Shown in pieces: positions 5,619 through 6,259 of a stretch of DNA of 6,259 nucleotides. The notes beneath the pieces were generated by a model, which worked only from the letters and a program-made list of their open reading frames with translations, ran no database searches and was not told the DNA's origin. This stretch comes from Syntrophaceae bacterium (GTDB lineage: Bacteria > Desulfobacterota > DTXE01). The stretch covers positions 1 through 6,259 of the forward strand of contig DTXE01000321.1 in assembly GCA_012962595.1 (NCBI GenBank), given 5' to 3'. The translations under genes were made by a program, and so were the position numbers. Every line of letters starts with the position of its first letter. Positions within the stretch are counted from its first letter, which is position 1.

Positions 5619-5981
5619 GTGCTTGATAAAATCCCCCAATTTTTCCTTCCCTTAACAGCTCTCTTAGTAACGGTTACAGTGTTTATCTACACCAGTTATG
5701 CCATCTCCAGAAAAGGTGGATTTATACAACAAATGACTGAAGTTAGCAAAGAATTAAAAAATGCAGATAAGAGGGTATCAATACTTGAAGAGGGTGTGAA
5801 AGCTACCCAATCCAAGATCACAAGGAATGTTGAGCGGCAATTTTTGAGAGATATGAACCAGATTTTACTTATAATAGAGGGTATTGATAAAGGGATTGAC
5901 AGATCCTTAGAGAAGAAGGTAAATAAGCTTTCAGACCAAGTCAAAGAGATAATTGAAGATACAGAACAGAGAATTCGTTGA
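5619..5981 (+). CDS. Small membrane protein, paralogue of the preceding gene's membrane-and-tail region
   Basis: The 120-codon product starts at GTG. It has one N-terminal membrane segment (about 8-29), then SRKGG, then a helical tail (about 36-120) with heptad-like spacing. Residues 51-118 match residues 239-306 of the upstream protein without gaps (22 of 68 identical). Shared positions include KRVS, the F-x-R-x-x-N core and the L-x-x-KV motif. The match extends loosely back through the membrane segment. It is in effect the upstream protein without its cytoplasmic coil, which points to tandem duplication followed by loss or gain of the coil. The gap to the upstream gene is 63 bp with no terminator, so the two are probably co-transcribed, and homo- or hetero-oligomers are plausible. 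Topology is uncertain, because the basic residues after the membrane segment would favour a cytoplasmic tail. The function is unknown. Confidence 0.82.
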   Translation: MLDKIPQFFLPLTALLVTVTVFIYTSYAISRKGGFIQQMTEVSKELKNADKRVSILEEGVKATQSKITRNVERQFLRDMNQILLIIEGIDKGIDRSLEKKVNKLSDQVKEIIEDTEQRIR

Positions 5982-6003
5982 TATGCTTCTCTGCATTGTG
6001 ACT

Positions 6004-6009
6004 GAGGGT
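6004..6009 (+). promoter_or_regulatory. Ribosome binding site of the YggT-family gene
   Basis: GAGGGT sits five nt before the ATG at 6015. An earlier ATG at 6011 is out of frame and stops after nine codons, so 6015 is the start. Confidence 0.65.
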
Positions 6010-6024
6010 CATGAATGTTTCATG
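6010..6024 (+). promoter_or_regulatory. Inverted repeat over the YggT-family start codon
   Basis: CATGAA (6010-6015) and TTCATG (6019-6024) form a perfect 6-bp stem with a 3-nt loop that contains two bases of the ATG. In RNA this could limit initiation. It is short and A/T-rich, so it may be chance. Confidence 0.3.
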
Positions 6025-6259
6025 CAATAGCAAGCGTCATTGATATTTCATTGACCATTTACATGTGGATTATTATTGCGCAGGCAGTGATTTCTTGGGT
6101 CAATCCTAATCCCTATAATCCCATTGTAAGGTTTTTATATACTGCTACAGAACCCATCTTATATCCCATCAGGAGAAGACTGCCTATAAGCTTTGGTGGG
6201 ATAGATTTCTCCCCCATGATTGTGATCCTTGCTATAATAATTTTGAAGCTCTTTGTGAA
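6015..6259 (+). CDS. yggT: YggT-family integral membrane protein, 3' end cut by window
   Basis: Eighty-one codons are visible with no stop. A first membrane segment (about 4-28) is followed by the family's signature stretch SWVNPNPYNPIVRF and then TEPILYPIRRRLP. A Gly/Asp turn (GGIDFSP) leads into a second membrane segment that runs to the edge. Single-unit YggT proteins are about 85-100 residues, so only a short tail should be missing. Family members are small inner-membrane proteins found widely in bacteria, and in plastids as CCB3/YlmG. They are linked to membrane-complex assembly, osmotic tolerance or division-associated gene clusters, but the exact bacterial role is not settled. It lies 33 bp after the small coiled-coil membrane gene without a visible terminator, so it is probably the third gene of that operon. 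The usual yggS or proC neighbours are not seen upstream; what follows lies outside the window. Confidence 0.9.
   Translation, partial: MFHAIASVIDISLTIYMWIIIAQAVISWVNPNPYNPIVRFLYTATEPILYPIRRRLPISFGGIDFSPMIVILAIIILKLFV

Overview
This is a bacterial window with roughly 40% G+C by eye and no phage or plasmid hallmark. Starts are mixed (ATG, GTG, TTG), there are clear Shine-Dalgarno sites, and one near-consensus sigma70-type promoter is visible. The long Lys/Glu-rich coiled coils and the style of the dynamin-like GTPase fit an uncultured, possibly anaerobic lineage (Desulfobacterota, Nitrospirota or Omnitrophota type). The sequence alone does not fix the taxon.

Left part (1-2956): a membrane-anchored HEXXH metallopeptidase on the + strand (43-744) runs head-on into a 756-residue dynamin-like GTPase on the - strand (686-2956). 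Their 3' ends overlap by 59 bp, and a small hairpin sits on the peptidase stop codon. Middle (2957-4248): a 161-bp gap with a strong hairpin precedes, in the - direction, a 376-codon protein. That protein joins a transposase-like helix-turn-helix, a charged internally repeated linker, one membrane segment and a C-terminal domain of unknown function. It lies upstream of the dynamin gene on the same strand, so the two may be co-transcribed with the hairpin between them.

Divergent control region (4249-4634): no convincing gene is present. Each strand has a promoter. The + promoter (TTGACA, 17 bp, TATAAA) drives the right-hand operon. The - promoter (extended -10) would give the helix-turn-helix gene an unusually long leader of about 240-300 nt. 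The leader has several inverted repeats and a 12-nt perfect match to an ideal Shine-Dalgarno sequence that serves no obvious gene.

Right part (4635-6259): three + genes follow in close order. They are a 306-codon coiled-coil membrane protein, a 120-codon protein homologous to its membrane-plus-tail part, and the beginning of a YggT-family membrane protein cut by the window end.

Taken together, nearly every product is predicted to be at or near the membrane: GTPase, anchored protease, anchored DNA-binding protein, anchored coiled coils and YggT. A membrane-maintenance or membrane-stress module is a reasonable but untested inference. The most novel-looking elements are the membrane-anchored helix-turn-helix protein with its structured leader, and the duplicated coiled-coil membrane pair.
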